Positions 24,772 to 37,700 of a DNA stretch of 64,000 nucleotides are shown here, piece by piece (position 1 is the first letter of the stretch; each line of letters starts with the position of its first letter). Location: contig NC_079490.1 in NCBI RefSeq assembly GCF_020520425.1, positions 868,001 through 932,000 of the forward strand, given 5' to 3'. The notes below the pieces were generated by a model, which was given only the letters and a program-made list of their open reading frames with translations, had not been told where the DNA came from and searched no databases. Origin of the DNA: Spinacia oleracea (Eukaryota; Streptophyta; Magnoliopsida; Caryophyllales; Amaranthaceae). Position numbers and translations under genes: made by a program.

Positions 24772-27700
24772 TCTTGTTGATACGTTTTCCCAAAATAAAT
24801 ATATTAATTTATTATAATAACTTAAGTATGATTTATTATGGTTTAACATGTTTCTTTGATCACACTCATGTTCAATAAAGTGAGTAGATTTTAAATCTTA
24901 TTTGGCAAAGTTTTGAGGGGGTACGGTGACACCTAGATCTCGGATCAAATTTCAATTACATCATTTTACCTATAAACATTTTCCTATATCAAAAAAAGTG
25001 TTCGATAGTAGAAGGTTATTCTACTGTAGTTGAAACGCTTACCTTATACCCGTGTTCATGATCAATTGTGTACAACACCTTATTGACTTAGTTTGTGTTT
25101 TCTTCACCTTAGAAAATATAAGTCTCGGATCTAATAGGTCCGAATAAATGTAGATAATTTGCAGGTCCTACAAGGTCAATAAGTTTTAATCAGGTACCAT
25201 AAGTTTCAATAAGGTTCTACGGAGTATAAGTTTACTCTCTTAAATCTACTCTATAGTGATAAAACCTGATCAAATCCAATATTACAATCAGGTTTTATCA
25301 AGTCCTATTGGCTCAATCAGATTTAAGTATTTAATTGGTTTCAATAACTTCGGATAAGTTCATTTCAGATAAGGTCGAATTGGTTCAAGTTTCAATTTCA
25401 GCACAACATCGACTCCTTAGCCCAAAACCATGTCCCGGTAAGTCACAACAAAGTCATGCATGATGGCTTGAGCCGCTTGACCTTGACTCGATCTTTGGTG
25501 CTCGGATTGATCCGAACTAACAATCAAACCATCAAAAGCCCAGATTTAGGTCAACTCACCACGTCAGGAGATAGAAATCAGTCTATATGCATGTATGACC
25601 TTCCATTTTTTCCGGTATTTTAGTATTCGTTGTTTTTTATCATTAGTTAAGATTCACGACAAAAGCATCAGACTATTGATTGAAGATTTATGTTGTTAAC
25701 TGGAGTATGCATGGAGTATAAACTTGAGATATGTTTGTTTTGTTTTTGGAATCATCTTTGAAGTTGACGAATTTAATGAATGTTTTTCACTTTACGAATA
25801 CATGTATTTTTGTTAAATATTGAGCTCAAAAAAAATCTAAAATTTTAACGTTTCAATGTAACAACCGGGACACGGCCACACACTAGTTATTTGTTACACT
25901 ATGTACACAATACAAAACATTTTAATATCTAAACAATACCAACAAATTAAAGTAATTTCATAATTGCCTACATGTATATACTATTGATTAATTTGATAGA
26001 TGCTTTGCTTAAGATTTGAGATTTGGATTATAGTACTAGAAATTCATGTTTTGTTTGTTTTTAATATAAAATAAAATAAATAGTTTTGTTTAAGGCAGAG
26101 GCCCATGCATTGATTAATGAATACAGTATTTATATAGTTGTTAGAATTGAAGCTTAAGTAACGATTTGCGTGGATGCTTTAATGGCTGGAGTTATGCATA
26201 CTCTTTTACACCAACCAAATCAAAATGTGGGCCCTCTGTTTTTTTTTAGAAAATTCTTAAATGAAAATCTGTGGGTGTTGTCTTTGATAAAGCACTTTGC
26301 TGACTTTGTGCCCAAAATCCAAAAGTATGACTCCCAACATCTAAGAGTAGTATCTAGATTTGTTAAAGAGGATGTTACTTCCACTTTATAAGATATAATT
26401 AATAATAATTTTATGTGTATATGATTACTCTATAATTCTATATAAGTACTAGATTAGATCTGTGCACGCACAGATTTTGATCATTTTTTATATAAAATAT
26501 TTAATTGAATATCTCCCAGACTACTGCATAGTTATAACATTTTTAACATACTCGTTTAAATTTATTTATCTAATATGCATATTTAAAATGCTAATATGGT
26601 AATTTGACTAAAATATTGAGTGTTTCCCATTATTAATATAGAGATTTGACTAAAATATTACCAATTTAGAATAATTATTATTACGTCGTATGTATTATTG
26701 CCATAATTTATAAACTAAATTTTGTTTCCATACATAAATAGTTTATAAAAAAAAGGTAGAGAATAAAAATAAAATAAAAAAGATACAGTTTTTTGGGAAA
26801 GTGGTTTTGGCGGGGAAAAATCGCACCAGGAATTGACACGTGTCATTCTGGTGTCTCTTTTAGTATGTAGTAATAGTAATATATATGGATAAAGAAATAG
26901 TTTTGGTTATATCATGCACAAGTACACAAGATACAAGTTTGAAAGCATTGCACAAGATACAAGTTTGTACGCTTATGCTCACACGGTATAAGCACATGGA
27001 CAAAGAAATAGTCTTAATTATTGTACCATGCACAAGGTACAAGTACAACTGGTTGTATATAAAAAGTTTCCATGTTGAACTTCATTCTTGTTATTAAGAG
27101 TTTGGAATGAACCCTATGATTAAGAAACTTCTTTATGCGCATATACTCACACTATATAAGTAAATACACACAAAAAAAAAAAATAGTCGTGATTGTACTA
27201 TACACAAGGTACAAGTAGTACCGATTATACGTAGAAATTTGTCATTTGTTGACCTCGTTTTATCTTGTTCCTTAAGAGTTTGTAATGAACACTATGATTA
27301 AGAAACTTATTTCGATTATTTTGGGATTCGTATGCTAAGGACCATGGGCAATGGCATAAAGCATGTTCGGCAAAAGTTGTTCGATAGGACCCAACTTTGC
27401 TTCTTACTAAAATAGTTGTATTGTCTAATCACATAGTTACAAATTATGATAAATTTAATGTTCAAATTAATTGTACTCTATATATCTCAAGATAACATAA
27501 CATGTGATCGAGGATGCAACCATTTCTTTGTTTTATAGGGGGCACAATATTATGGGGTGCGTTGAATTGTTTAAAGAACAAGTGATAATTTCCATGAGAG
27601 CATGACTATGTCACTATCATGAAAATTGTAGATAGGTTGTCATATTTTCAATGTTCTAAATTCCTTTGTTTATGTTATTTTTGTTTTAGATTATAGTATT

Positions 27701-28631
27701 ATAATTATGTTTGATGCATTCTATGATTAATTTTAAGTATATAAAATGCCATTAAATTAAGCAAAAACTAGTACTAAGAATCATCATAGAACAACTAAAC
27801 TTTAAGAATGAGTTTATTCTATTCTTGATTGAATTCTTGATTGAAATCATGCTTCTAATTAAGTTCCCAATCATCAAGGTACGTTGATGCTATAAACTAA
27901 TGGATTTATCTGTTTTATGATTAACGTATATGATTTTTGAGGTCAAATTTCAACTTTTTATTTATGGTTTTTAAAGTTATTGATTAATATTGATCAATCT
28001 AAGTTTAGAGTTCATTTTCATGACACATAATATCCAATTTGGACTTTTAACGGGCCTAACCCCGTTAAATAACTATATTGATGTGATACACTGATAGATA
28101 CACATAGACTCATACACATCCTAAAACCATAAAAGTGAAGAAAATCAAATTTAAGGATACTTTCCGTTATACGAAATATTTAATTAAGAAACAAATCAAC
28201 TTTAATCATACTTATTGCCTTAGTTAAGTCGAATTCAATTTAGGTCAATATTACATTTCATATTTATATAGTATATAATTATATCAAAAACCGCTATATC
28301 GAATCATATCAAGTTGTTTGGTTTAGGCCATTTTCTTTTCACCTTATTCTTATTAATGATTACTTATTCTTGTTAAAATTAGACAAGATCAGAACATATA
28401 CGAAAAATTCAGACCAAACAAGATTAGAAAAACAAAAATTACTCAGAGAAAATATTCAGATCAGACCAGATCAACACAAGAAATATCAAATTAGATTAGG
28501 CTGGATCAAGAAGAATTAGATTAGACTAAACCATGAAGAATCAGATCAAACCAAAACAAGAAGGATTAAATCAGGTAAAAAAAATAATTCAAACCAAACC
28601 AGACCCGACGAAAAAGAACCGAACTCTTACT
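24772..28631. other. AT-rich gene-poor stretch
   Basis: No gene that I can support. Visible content: a degenerate family of aacctgatcaaat / ataagtt words at 25060-25560, related to 54180-54760; diverged short repeats with acaag(a/g)tacaag at 26910-27220; and purine-rich agatcaga / accagacc words at 28380-28610. The ORF at 26170-26391 looks like chance. Confidence 0.4.
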
Positions 28632-29032
28632 TAAAGATGGTTGTGGGCGGGCTGGCCCTACACGAAAAAAGCCCGGCCCGGCACAGCACGAAAAATGCAC
28701 GACCTTACACGGGCACGAAGTCGTGGGCCGTGGGCCTTAATTTTTTAGAAAAGCACGACAAGGCACGACACGACTCGACCCGGCACGACACGACTCGAAT
28801 CGACACGACAAAGCACGCTAAATTTAGTAAAATTAGCCTTATGCACGACGGGCCAACCTAACCCGACACAAAAGCCCGTGGGCCTGGGCCCTGATTTGAA
28901 CTTTTCAGCCCGACACGGCACAACACGATACAATGCGGGTCTGGCGTGGGCCCGGCCCGGTTAGGCCCACGGCCCGAAGACTCAACCAGAATCCCGACCC
29001 GGCCCGAGTTACCCGACCCACGACCATCTTTA
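28632..29032. mobile_element. GC-rich element, 401 bp
   Basis: Ends taaagatggttgtgggcggg and the inverted cgaccatcttta match the subgroup at 18583. Flanking octamers ctcttact (28624-28631) and cccttact (29033-29040) agree at seven of eight positions, supporting an 8-bp target duplication. The interior is full of cacgacacgac and cccggccc words. No real ORF. Confidence 0.75.
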
Positions 29033-29396
29033 CCCTTACTTTCACCGCCCAAAAATGAAACCCACTAGTCCAATTATCCAATTCTTCATTGTCCAAAAGT
29101 TCAAAATGTACTCATTCATTGAACTTTAACCCCCCTCATCCTTTCTAGCTTCCCTCCAAGAGTCCCAACTCCAAAGTCCTACCCTTAATTCCTAGTCAAA
29201 GTGACCTTAATTTCATTTCACATTTACACATTTTCTTACTCTCATCACACCTAGTCAAAGTGACCTTAATAACATTACACATTTACACATTTACACATTT
29301 ACACATTTTGTTACTCAAATCACAAATCACAAATCTCAAATCTCAAATCACAAATCACCAAAGTGGTAAATATTACAGTCCACATTTTCTACACAA

Positions 29397-29796
29397 ACCA
29401 GCAACACCAAGATATCCCCTCCTCCTTCCCTCCTTCACTCTTTCTCTCTCTCATTCTTCATCACTTTCTCTCTCCTCCTCATCTCTCTCTCTCTTTTTGG
29501 GGCTCCTCATTTCTTGCATCATCTAAAATCCATCTTTGTTCCTTCTTATTCTCCTCGAATCTCACACTAATAATCTTCTCCCAAGATTCATTCATATTTC
29601 ATACTTCTTTCTTTTTTATTCCAACTTTTCTGATCTGGGTTTCCAAGATTACACTTCTAGAATCACAAATACTTCAAAAAGGTTCAATCTTTGGGTTGAT
29701 TTTGAACTGGGGTTTTCTTTTTTGCACTAATTGATGATTTAAATTCATGGGTTTGTGAAGAATATGTGCAGAGATTGTTCTACTACCCAGTTCATG
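29397..29796 (+). other. non-coding leader exon of the AT-hook gene
   Basis: Long pyrimidine-rich leader (ctctctctc runs at 29440-29495) ending in catg/gttagt at 29796/29797. The intron 29797-30898 ends with tgacag. Two very short upstream ORFs (atg at 29748 and 29764) lie in the leader. The start of the exon is approximate. A cluster of acacattt and aaatcaca short repeats lies just upstream at 29270-29360. Confidence 0.5.
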
Positions 29797-30417
29797 GTTA
29801 GTCTCTCCTTCTTCTTCCTCTGTTTAATTGTTTTTATTTTTCATTAATTAATGATTTTTTGAGTTCTTCTGATTGAACTTAATTACATCTGTTGACTACT
29901 CTGCAAATTATGGATCTATTGAATTAATTCTGCTAATAGTTTGTAATTTTTGTTTTTCTTGGAATTTGTGTGGCTTATTTTGCAAGATACTGTTCTTTAT
30001 CTACTTGATTTGACGATTTATTATTCAAGATTTCTGAGGGTTTTTCAACTGATAATCACTAATCTTTTGCCTTGTTTAATTGATTTTAAGCTTAATATTC
30101 TGTTGAAATTTAATGGTATGTTCTTGGTACATCATAATCATGTGCTATTCAGATTTCAAGATTGAATCAAATAAAAATGAGATTCTGATGGATGTTAGAT
30201 TATATTATCTTTGAATACCAGTTTAATTATATATGCATGTAGGATTTTTGATGTGTTAATTCAGAGTACTGTGAGTTTGATTTCAGGATTCAAGTCTAAA
30301 ATCATGTAAAATTTGTGACTAATTTTGTTTTTGAGCTGGGATTTATTTAATTTGCATCAACTATGATTTCAGTGATATGTACTCTTTTACTTCACTTTCC
30401 GTACGGTTCCTTATCAC

Positions 30418-30565
30418 TGTTCGTGTTAGCCGACCCCAAATCATTTGTGACCAGGGCTTGGTTGTTGTTGTTATTGTTATTGTATGATTTCGTTCCGCAT
30501 ACCGTTCTTTACGATGGTTCATGTTAGCCGACCCTGAATCATTTAGGACTAAGTGTTCTATTGTG
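30418..30565 (+). repeat. SINE-like 3' ends in the leader intron
   Basis: Two neighbouring copies of gttagccgaccc(c/t)(a/g)aatcattt occur at about 30425 and 30524. The first is followed by a ttgttgttgtt tail, as in plant TS/Au SINEs. The polymerase III box region is not recognisable. Confidence 0.45.
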
Positions 30566-30953
30566 TTCACCTTATTTCCACTCATTTTAGGAAAAATGAG
30601 TTCCGTTAAGTTTAGATTAGTTCAGATAAGATAAGTTCAAAAAAAATAATTTGTGTTGACCAAGTACAATTTATAACTAAAGCAACTTTTGATAAGTTCT
30701 AATAAGTTCAGATAAGATAAGTTCATAAAAAATATGTGAAAATCGGGTGAATAGAACGCACCTAAGGCTTGGTTGTTCTTGTTCTTGTATGATTTCAATG
30801 ATGTGTGTATTTTGAGTTGAACTGTGAAGCGTTCTAGATATTCGAGCTTTATTTAATTGATTAATTGGGATTGAATTTAGCTTATTCATGTTTGACAGAT
30901 ATATCAATTCATTGCTTGAATCTGCATCATTTGTGTGAGGAGTTTGAGGAGTT

Positions 30954-31352
30954 ATGGGAAGAGGAAGAGGGAAAGGGAAGAAGCTAACCGTTACAAGCCA
31001 CGATGATCCAGGAAGTGGCGAAGAGGAGAAGATTCCTGCTCAAAAAAGAAGAGGAAGACCTCAAAAGCCGTTGAAGGACAACGAGATCGACGAAGAAGAG
31101 TTACTCAAAATAGAAGAGGAAGATAGTGAGAACACAACAACAACCGCCATAGACAACGGTAAGAAGAGGAAAAGAAGCTCCCCATCAAAGGAGAAGTCCA
31201 GTTCAGTGAAAGAAGATAACAACAACAACAACAATGTTGTTGGAGCTACTTTAGTTTCAGATCTTTCAAACAAGCCTACCGGTTTCCGGCATATAGGGAG
31301 CCGCAGGAAAAACAAGCCTCGTCGAGCAGCTGAGGTCGGGGTTGAGTGCTAG
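30954..31352 (+). CDS. small AT-hook nuclear protein (conserved in plants)
   Basis: 132 residues in one coding exon after a spliced leader. The N-terminus is basic (MGRGRGKGKK). An AT-hook core KRRGRPQKP lies at 31-39, an acidic stretch at 44-58 (DEEELLKIEEEDSE), a nuclear-localisation-like KKRKR at 69-73, an asparagine run at about 89-94 and a conserved-looking basic tail (FRHIGSRRKNKPRRAAE) at 111-127. AT-hooks bind the minor groove of AT-rich DNA, so a chromatin role is likely. I recall homologues in other plants without assigned function. The start fits the acceptor at 30898 and no longer frame exists. Confidence 0.8.
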   Translation: MGRGRGKGKKLTVTSHDDPGSGEEEKIPAQKRRGRPQKPLKDNEIDEEELLKIEEEDSENTTTTAIDNGKKRKRSSPSKEKSSSVKEDNNNNNNVVGATLVSDLSNKPTGFRHIGSRRKNKPRRAAEVGVEC

Positions 31353-32340
31353 TGGCATAACAAGCGGGTTGGGTTGGTGCGGGTCACTAGCGGGGCGGAT
31401 CATTAGTTGAGCGAGTCTGAGCCCGGTTTTGTCGAAGGATAGAATTCTACTTGGGCTCGAGAGTTATCCGGTAAGGCATGCCTGAAACCGAAACCTTTTT
31501 TTCAGGTTTTTGCATTCTTTTGGTCATTTGCCCTAACATTTTGGCTTCTTTTATATTATTAGTAACCTCTTTCATTTTTTTTATACTTCTTGTAATCTTT
31601 CACAATGACTATGACAATTGACATGTTCATTAGCTGGTTTTTTAGTATTCCAATCATTTTTTTGCTACATTTTGAGCCTTATTGATATCACGATACCGAG
31701 TATGCGCGAATGCACCTATGCTACTGCCTGGCTTTATAGACCGAGTTCTGTTTTTCCTGAAATTTCTGGTTTCATAAACCTCTGGAAAATCTTGAATCAT
31801 CTCCCAACATATTCATGTTCATGTTCATGTTTTTGTTTTCAAGTTTGGTTCCATGTATCATTATCATCTCCCTACAAGTTGATGTTTTTGTTTTCGAGTT
31901 GTTTACGTGCATCATTTTCTCATTTGATGGTTACATGACATTCTGGTATAATCTGGTTTGGTCTGGTTTGGTCTGAATGTTTTCTGTAGCTAACGACATT
32001 AGTATGATACGTTGTTGCCTCTTTGTAAGGCTCAAGCTATACCTTTCAGTGAGAATTGAACTGTCAGAAAATTAGGATAAAATTTGGACCACAATTAGCT
32101 TGTTTGTGAACTGTGATTTAGGGACCAGCATATATTATTATGGAGTATAACGACGTTTACGCTTTGATTAAGATGTTGCTTGCACTTGTGATGCAAATCT
32201 TGGAATCAAAGTATGGTAGTGTTCTTTAATCTTTATGATAATGTTCTTTGATTTAACATGCAACTAGGGCAACAAAGGGATGATAATGTTCCTTTTGTGA
32301 TTGATAATGCCCTTCTGTGTAGGACACTAGTTTCTTTGTT
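31353..32340. other. 3' region of the AT-hook gene and intergenic DNA
   Basis: The first few hundred bases probably form the 3' UTR. No further gene is supported. A short tandem of tctggtttggtctggtttgg lies at about 31950-31972. Confidence 0.4.
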
Positions 32341-32990
32341 GCTTAGGCCCACAGTATTAGCCCGTTGGGCTCCGTAGCTCACGAAAGGGCCTCGTATGCC
32401 TTCTTAGTAAGTAGAGCTATCAAATCGGGAACTCGTGTTGGGTTGTTGCTTAGGCCCACATTATTAGCCCGTTGGACACCGTAGCCCACGAAAGGGCCTC
32501 GTATGCCTTCTTAGTAAGTAGAGCTATCAAATCGTGAACTCGTGTTTGGTTGTTGCTTAGGCCCACATTATTAGCCCGTTGGGCTCCGTAGCCCACGAAA
32601 GGCCTCCTACACCTTCTTAGTAAGTAGAGCTATCAAATCGAGAACTCGTGTTGGGTTGTTGCTTAGGCCCACATTATTAGCCCGTTGGACACCGTAGCCC
32701 ACGAAAGGGCCTCATATGCCTTCTTAGTAAGTACAGCTATCAAATCGGGAACTCGTGTTGGGTTGTTGCTTAGGCCCACATTATTAGCCCGTTGGACACC
32801 GTAGCCCACGAAAGGCCCTCCTACTCCGTCTTAGTAAGTAGAGCTATCAAATCGGGAACTCGTGTTGGGTTGTTGCTTAGGCCCACATTATTAGCCCGTT
32901 GGACACCGTAGCACACGAAAGGCCTTCCTACGCCTTCTTAGTAAGTAGAGCTATCAAATCGGGAACTCATGTTGGGTTGTTGCTTAGGCC
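32341..32990. repeat. 107-bp tandem repeat array, six units
   Basis: The word gcttaggcccaca or a close variant recurs at 32341, 32448, 32555, 32661, 32768, 32875 and 32982: steps of 107, 107, 106, 107, 107 and 107. Units are highly similar and each contains gagctatcaaatcggg, close to the end sequence of the GC-rich elements. The array runs directly into gttgggttcgggtttcg sequence of that family. No coding potential. Confidence 0.92.
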
Positions 32991-34798
32991 AGGTTGGGTT
33001 CGGGTTTCGTTTCAGGTTGTCCCAAAAAAGTATCATAAATAGTGTAAAACTTGATATTATTACGAAACATGACAAAAATGGGTCAATCAGGTTGAATTTG
33101 GGTCATTCGGTTTAGGTCGGGTTTGGATTTTCCTCAGTAACTCCAGGTCGGTTTCGAGACAGGTTATCGGGCCGGGGATTGTCAGTTCGAAGTCGCGCTT
33201 TGCAAAAAAAAAGGCTTGGCTCTTAACAAAATTGTAAACTTTACCGAACAATTCGTAAATTTTGTTTAATCACCCGATACGTGCCCTTGGGTACACCTAA
33301 CTCTAGATCGTTATCACAGTACGAGTACGAAACAAGTCTCGAGTACGCGATCTTTCGAATCGTACTAGAAGACAAAATAGATTTGAAAGTAGAATAAGGA
33401 CATGTTTGGTTGATTTAGATAATCTACCAAGAGAAAGGGAGTTGGATCTGGTGTAAGTATTTAAAAGATTAGTAAATCCTCCAACCAAACAAAATTTATG
33501 TTTTTGGAGTTTAACAAACAACAACCAGTACTTTTTACACGTTTATGTATTCAACTTGTTTCCTGTTTCTTGCCGACGACTTTTATTGTTTACTTTGTGG
33601 TCCAAATTTCATTACTTTCATTTTTTTTTTTACGGAGTAGTTTTTTTTAACCTATTCATAGTACGGATTATCATTTTTTTTACCTTCATTTTGATATTGG
33701 AATTTGTCTTTACTTAGATGAGGTAAGTTTAGAAAAGTTCGACAAGTTTCACTCAACAAATATGCGTCAAACATAAGTTATATAATTAGTTCAGAGAAAA
33801 TAAGTTTAAATTAGACGGTACGTAAAAGGTCATAGAAGCTTAAATAATATTTCATACGTTGAGTACAAAATAAGTCGAACAGAGCATATCTGAGAAAGTA
33901 AAAGTTGATCTTATACTCCATTCTCACCATCACCAACGTACTTTCTAATAAGGTCATACTTCGTATTATGTTGTTATTGAGTTATTGTATATTATTTTTC
34001 AGATAAAATAAGTTTTTTCAATTAAGATAAAATAAATTCAGATAAGATAAACGTAGAGAAAATAAGTCGCATATAACGAAGCCTAAATGGAAGTTCGTAT
34101 AGAAGAAAAAAGTTGCTCAAGGAGAAGTAATTGCTCATGGGCCAAGCATGCGGGCTTCCCTTAAAAACCCATCATTTATTATTGGATATTTTAAGGTAAC
34201 AAGCCCATAAACTTCATAATTCGATCACCTCCTAACTTCCCAAGACATTAAACATAAGGTCATCAAAAGCTGACCAGATCCAACCGATTTTCGACAAAAA
34301 TCGAAGTGACTCGGAAAAAAAAATTCACACATTCAATCCGTATAAGCACAATAACCTCGTACAACTACATTATCTGATTATACTCGAACCGATTATACCC
34401 AATCCGTAATCAACCAATGACCAGATTTGACACCCTATTTAAACGTAACACAATTTATGGATTTATTATGATGAAACTAACAAACATTGTACATTAGGGA
34501 GGTGACCTTCCAAAGAATAATTTTACTTCTTCTAAAGGCGATTTCCTTGTAAATATGTAAATTATCCTTGGAAGAATCATTTGCCTATACGTCGTACTAC
34601 GTATATTTTTAAGTACTACGTATATTGTTAAGCAACGAACAAAAATTACGAAAGAAAAGAAAGAAACCATGTACTGTATACTTGTATGGTTTCTTTTCTT
34701 TCCTTTGATGATATTTACAAGTAGAATGATGTTTCTAATATATTTATGGTTGATCAATAATTCAATATATGATCAAGAACTTGTAGCATCCAATAAGC
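32991..34798. other. intergenic; likely 3' UTR of the B12D-like gene at its right end
   Basis: 32991-33190 is GC-rich family sequence (cgggtt words). 33700-34090 contains degenerate aagttcagataagat words. From about 34798 down to 34455, on the minus strand, is the probable 3' UTR of the gene ending at 34799, with an aataaa at about 34460. Confidence 0.4.
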
Positions 34799-37700
34799 TC
34801 AGAACTTGACCGATTCCAACGTTTCTGCATGCCTTGACCTACACAAATATATTAGACCGTAAATTGATAAATAAATAGTTACATATATATGAGGCTATGA
34901 ACATACGTGCATGATGCCTAATAAAATGGTAGTAGATAGTATGTAAATATGGACGTGGGCCGGTCTGGTCCGAGCTACGACACGTCCCAACACGAAAAAA
35001 AGCGCGGACCAACACGAGCACAATGTCGTGGGATGGGTTCGGGCGTTTTTGTGTGGAAAAAGCACAACACGACAAGACACATTAAATTGTGTGAAATTGG
35101 CTTAGCACGAAAGCCCGACCTGGCACGAGGCATGTAGGCTTGGGCCATGCATGGACAACTAGCTTTTTCAAAAATTTGGTATGGCCCAACTAGGCATGTA
35201 CCAAGTGGGCTTGGTGTGGCTTGGGCCATTTAGGCCCAATAACACACAGATTCAACATGAAGGTCAATCCGACCCACATCCATCTTTAATTGTACATATT
35301 TGTTTCGCTTTTTTCAAAACTTTTGACCCGACCCAACCCGGCCAACATGTATCAAGTACGCTTGGTTGAATCAAACCCATGTTAGGCCCAAGAAACATGG
35401 GATTGGCCCAAAGCACAACCCAACCCAACCCGACCCACATCCATCCAGGGCCAGTCCCGACATTTTAGGGGCTCAGGGCGAATCACGATAAAGGGGGCCC
35501 CTTATATATGGTGCAAGGTCTTAAAATATCCACCGTATGTCCATATTATATATGGAGTTTCGAGTATATTTATTTCTCCTTTAAATACTTGAACCATGTT
35601 TAACAACATATATGAATATAAAATGTCATATATAAAACAATTAGCTATGCAAAATAAAATATATAAATAATACTTACTACATACTTCATATTTCTTAATG
35701 ACACAATGTTTAAAAATTTGCACATACATAGAAAATCAAAACGTTAAAAAAATGTTCACATAAATTAGGCTATGGGGTTTCAAACCCATGTTGCCTACAA
35801 GGCATTAAAAGGATTCAACCAACATTTCATATTTAATAACTGCGTTTATCATTTATTTGACTTATAACCCAATTGTATAATTTGGGGCCCCTTGCCCTCG
35901 GGGGCCCTGGGCGGCCGCCCCTCATTTCAACCCCCAGGGCCGGGCCTGCATCCATCTTCAATACAGGTCATACGCACTTTGTGTAGATATTGCCGTTAAT
36001 AGGGTTAGGAATGGTTTCTTGGCCTTTGTCTTGGTGTGGCATGGGCCCATTCAGGGCCAAGGCACGTGGTTTGGCACGAACCCAACTTTTATAGTACCTA
36101 CTTTGTAACACCCCGACAATTCCCATTTTCTAAAATAACCTCTTTTTAAATATAACTGTAGGGAATTATCAAAGTATTATCGCCCGTGTAAAAACGTACG
36201 GCTTATTCAGAATTTTGCAGCGGAAAACATAAAACTAACTTTTGGGTTCATAATTAATCTATTACATATTAGGTCCAAAACAATTAACTGAAATAAGGAA
36301 ATACGAATAGTACGACAAGTTTCAAATTCAAGTTAACAAATTGAATCACTTAATTAAACAAATAGAACTACAAGCTCTCTAATCCCGATCCCAATGATGC
36401 ATCATCTTCAAACCTGTAGATGGGCAATGCTTATTGATCCTTAGAGACTGCTCACCAGAAATGGGTCATCACAGGATCAATAAGGCATAGCCATGATCAA
36501 CACACACAAACAAGCACGTAATCAGCAAAGCTGAGTACTACATACTAAAGCAATAAAAATCCTAACATGATACTATTAAACATAATTAAGGGCAAACAAA
36601 GCATGATAATCTAACGACCATACCTAACTAGACTAAGCTAGACTGGACTAGACTTTTTATAACAATAACATTATTTTAATTTAAATAGGCAATGGACCGA
36701 GTTTTCTAGCTAGGCGAGGTACGGGCGCGACTCCGTAACCTCAGTGACCTGCGATATCGAGGAACGTTTGACTGAAAATAGGACGCGGTGATCAATCCGG
36801 TCCGAATGAAAGGCCATGGGCTACCACCATGAACCCCAACTCCTGTTTGTCCGTCACTTTAGACGTGCACAGTCTAAAGCTATTGCTACTCAGTTTCACT
36901 TTACATGATTTACAAATTGACACCCTGTTATGACTCAACAATCACATAAGGCATGCAACTCACATTTATTTATAACTGTTTTTATCTTGGAATTGAGTAA
37001 GTGATCACAAAGGCATCTAACAAGACTCATTCCAATTAACTCCAATCTTTTCTTTAATACTAATTAACCCCTGAATATGGGTATAAGGTTTCAACTTACT
37101 AAATGAGGTCCTCCGCCCTCATAAAGTAGTGAAAAGCTAAAAAGGGAACAACAATTAATTGATCTGAATTATATACTAAACAATCTAGCGTTCCCAATCA
37201 AACATGTTTGCATCAATCTTCCATACTAACATGTTAAAATCCTCAAAATGCAATAAAGGTTTAATATGTTCATCCAACAGTATCAAACATGCAGTTTCAA
37301 CCCGACTAAGTTCATCAACAACATTAACATAACCAGGTTCATCAATAATACACATGGTTTCAACAATTAGCACACATTCCAAGCACACAGGTATGTACGT
37401 ACCTTGTGTAAACAAACTGATAGGCCACTTTAACACTTTCAAAAGTCGCCTAAAGAGAATTCTCCGCCTAAAACAACCAATAAATAATCTCAATCAATTT
37501 CTGATCATTGACAACCATAATAAAGCATTCTAATTGCATCCTAAGCATATTTAGAACTTTCCCCAATATCAAAACTTAAACATTTGATTTCCTAGAATCA
37601 TAATTGTTGAATTAGTTATTGAAATTCGTTGAAAACTTTTGCAAACATCGTACTTTAAATTTTCCGCACTATAGATTCATTTAAAAGCTTCACCATGGTC

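Noticed and set aside
24613-24849. 78-residue minus-strand ORF covering the tRNA
   Set aside because: It runs straight through the tRNA-Ser gene and its terminator; coding there is chance.
26170-26391. 73-codon plus-strand ORF
   Set aside because: No domain, no splice context and AT-rich surroundings; consistent with chance.
32341-32990. CRISPR-like array
   Set aside because: The units are directly adjacent with no unique spacers, and the genome is a plant's; it is a minisatellite.
37185-37493. 102-codon ORF in the LTR (repeated at 46394-46702)
   Set aside because: No recognisable domain, and it lies in non-coding LTR sequence.
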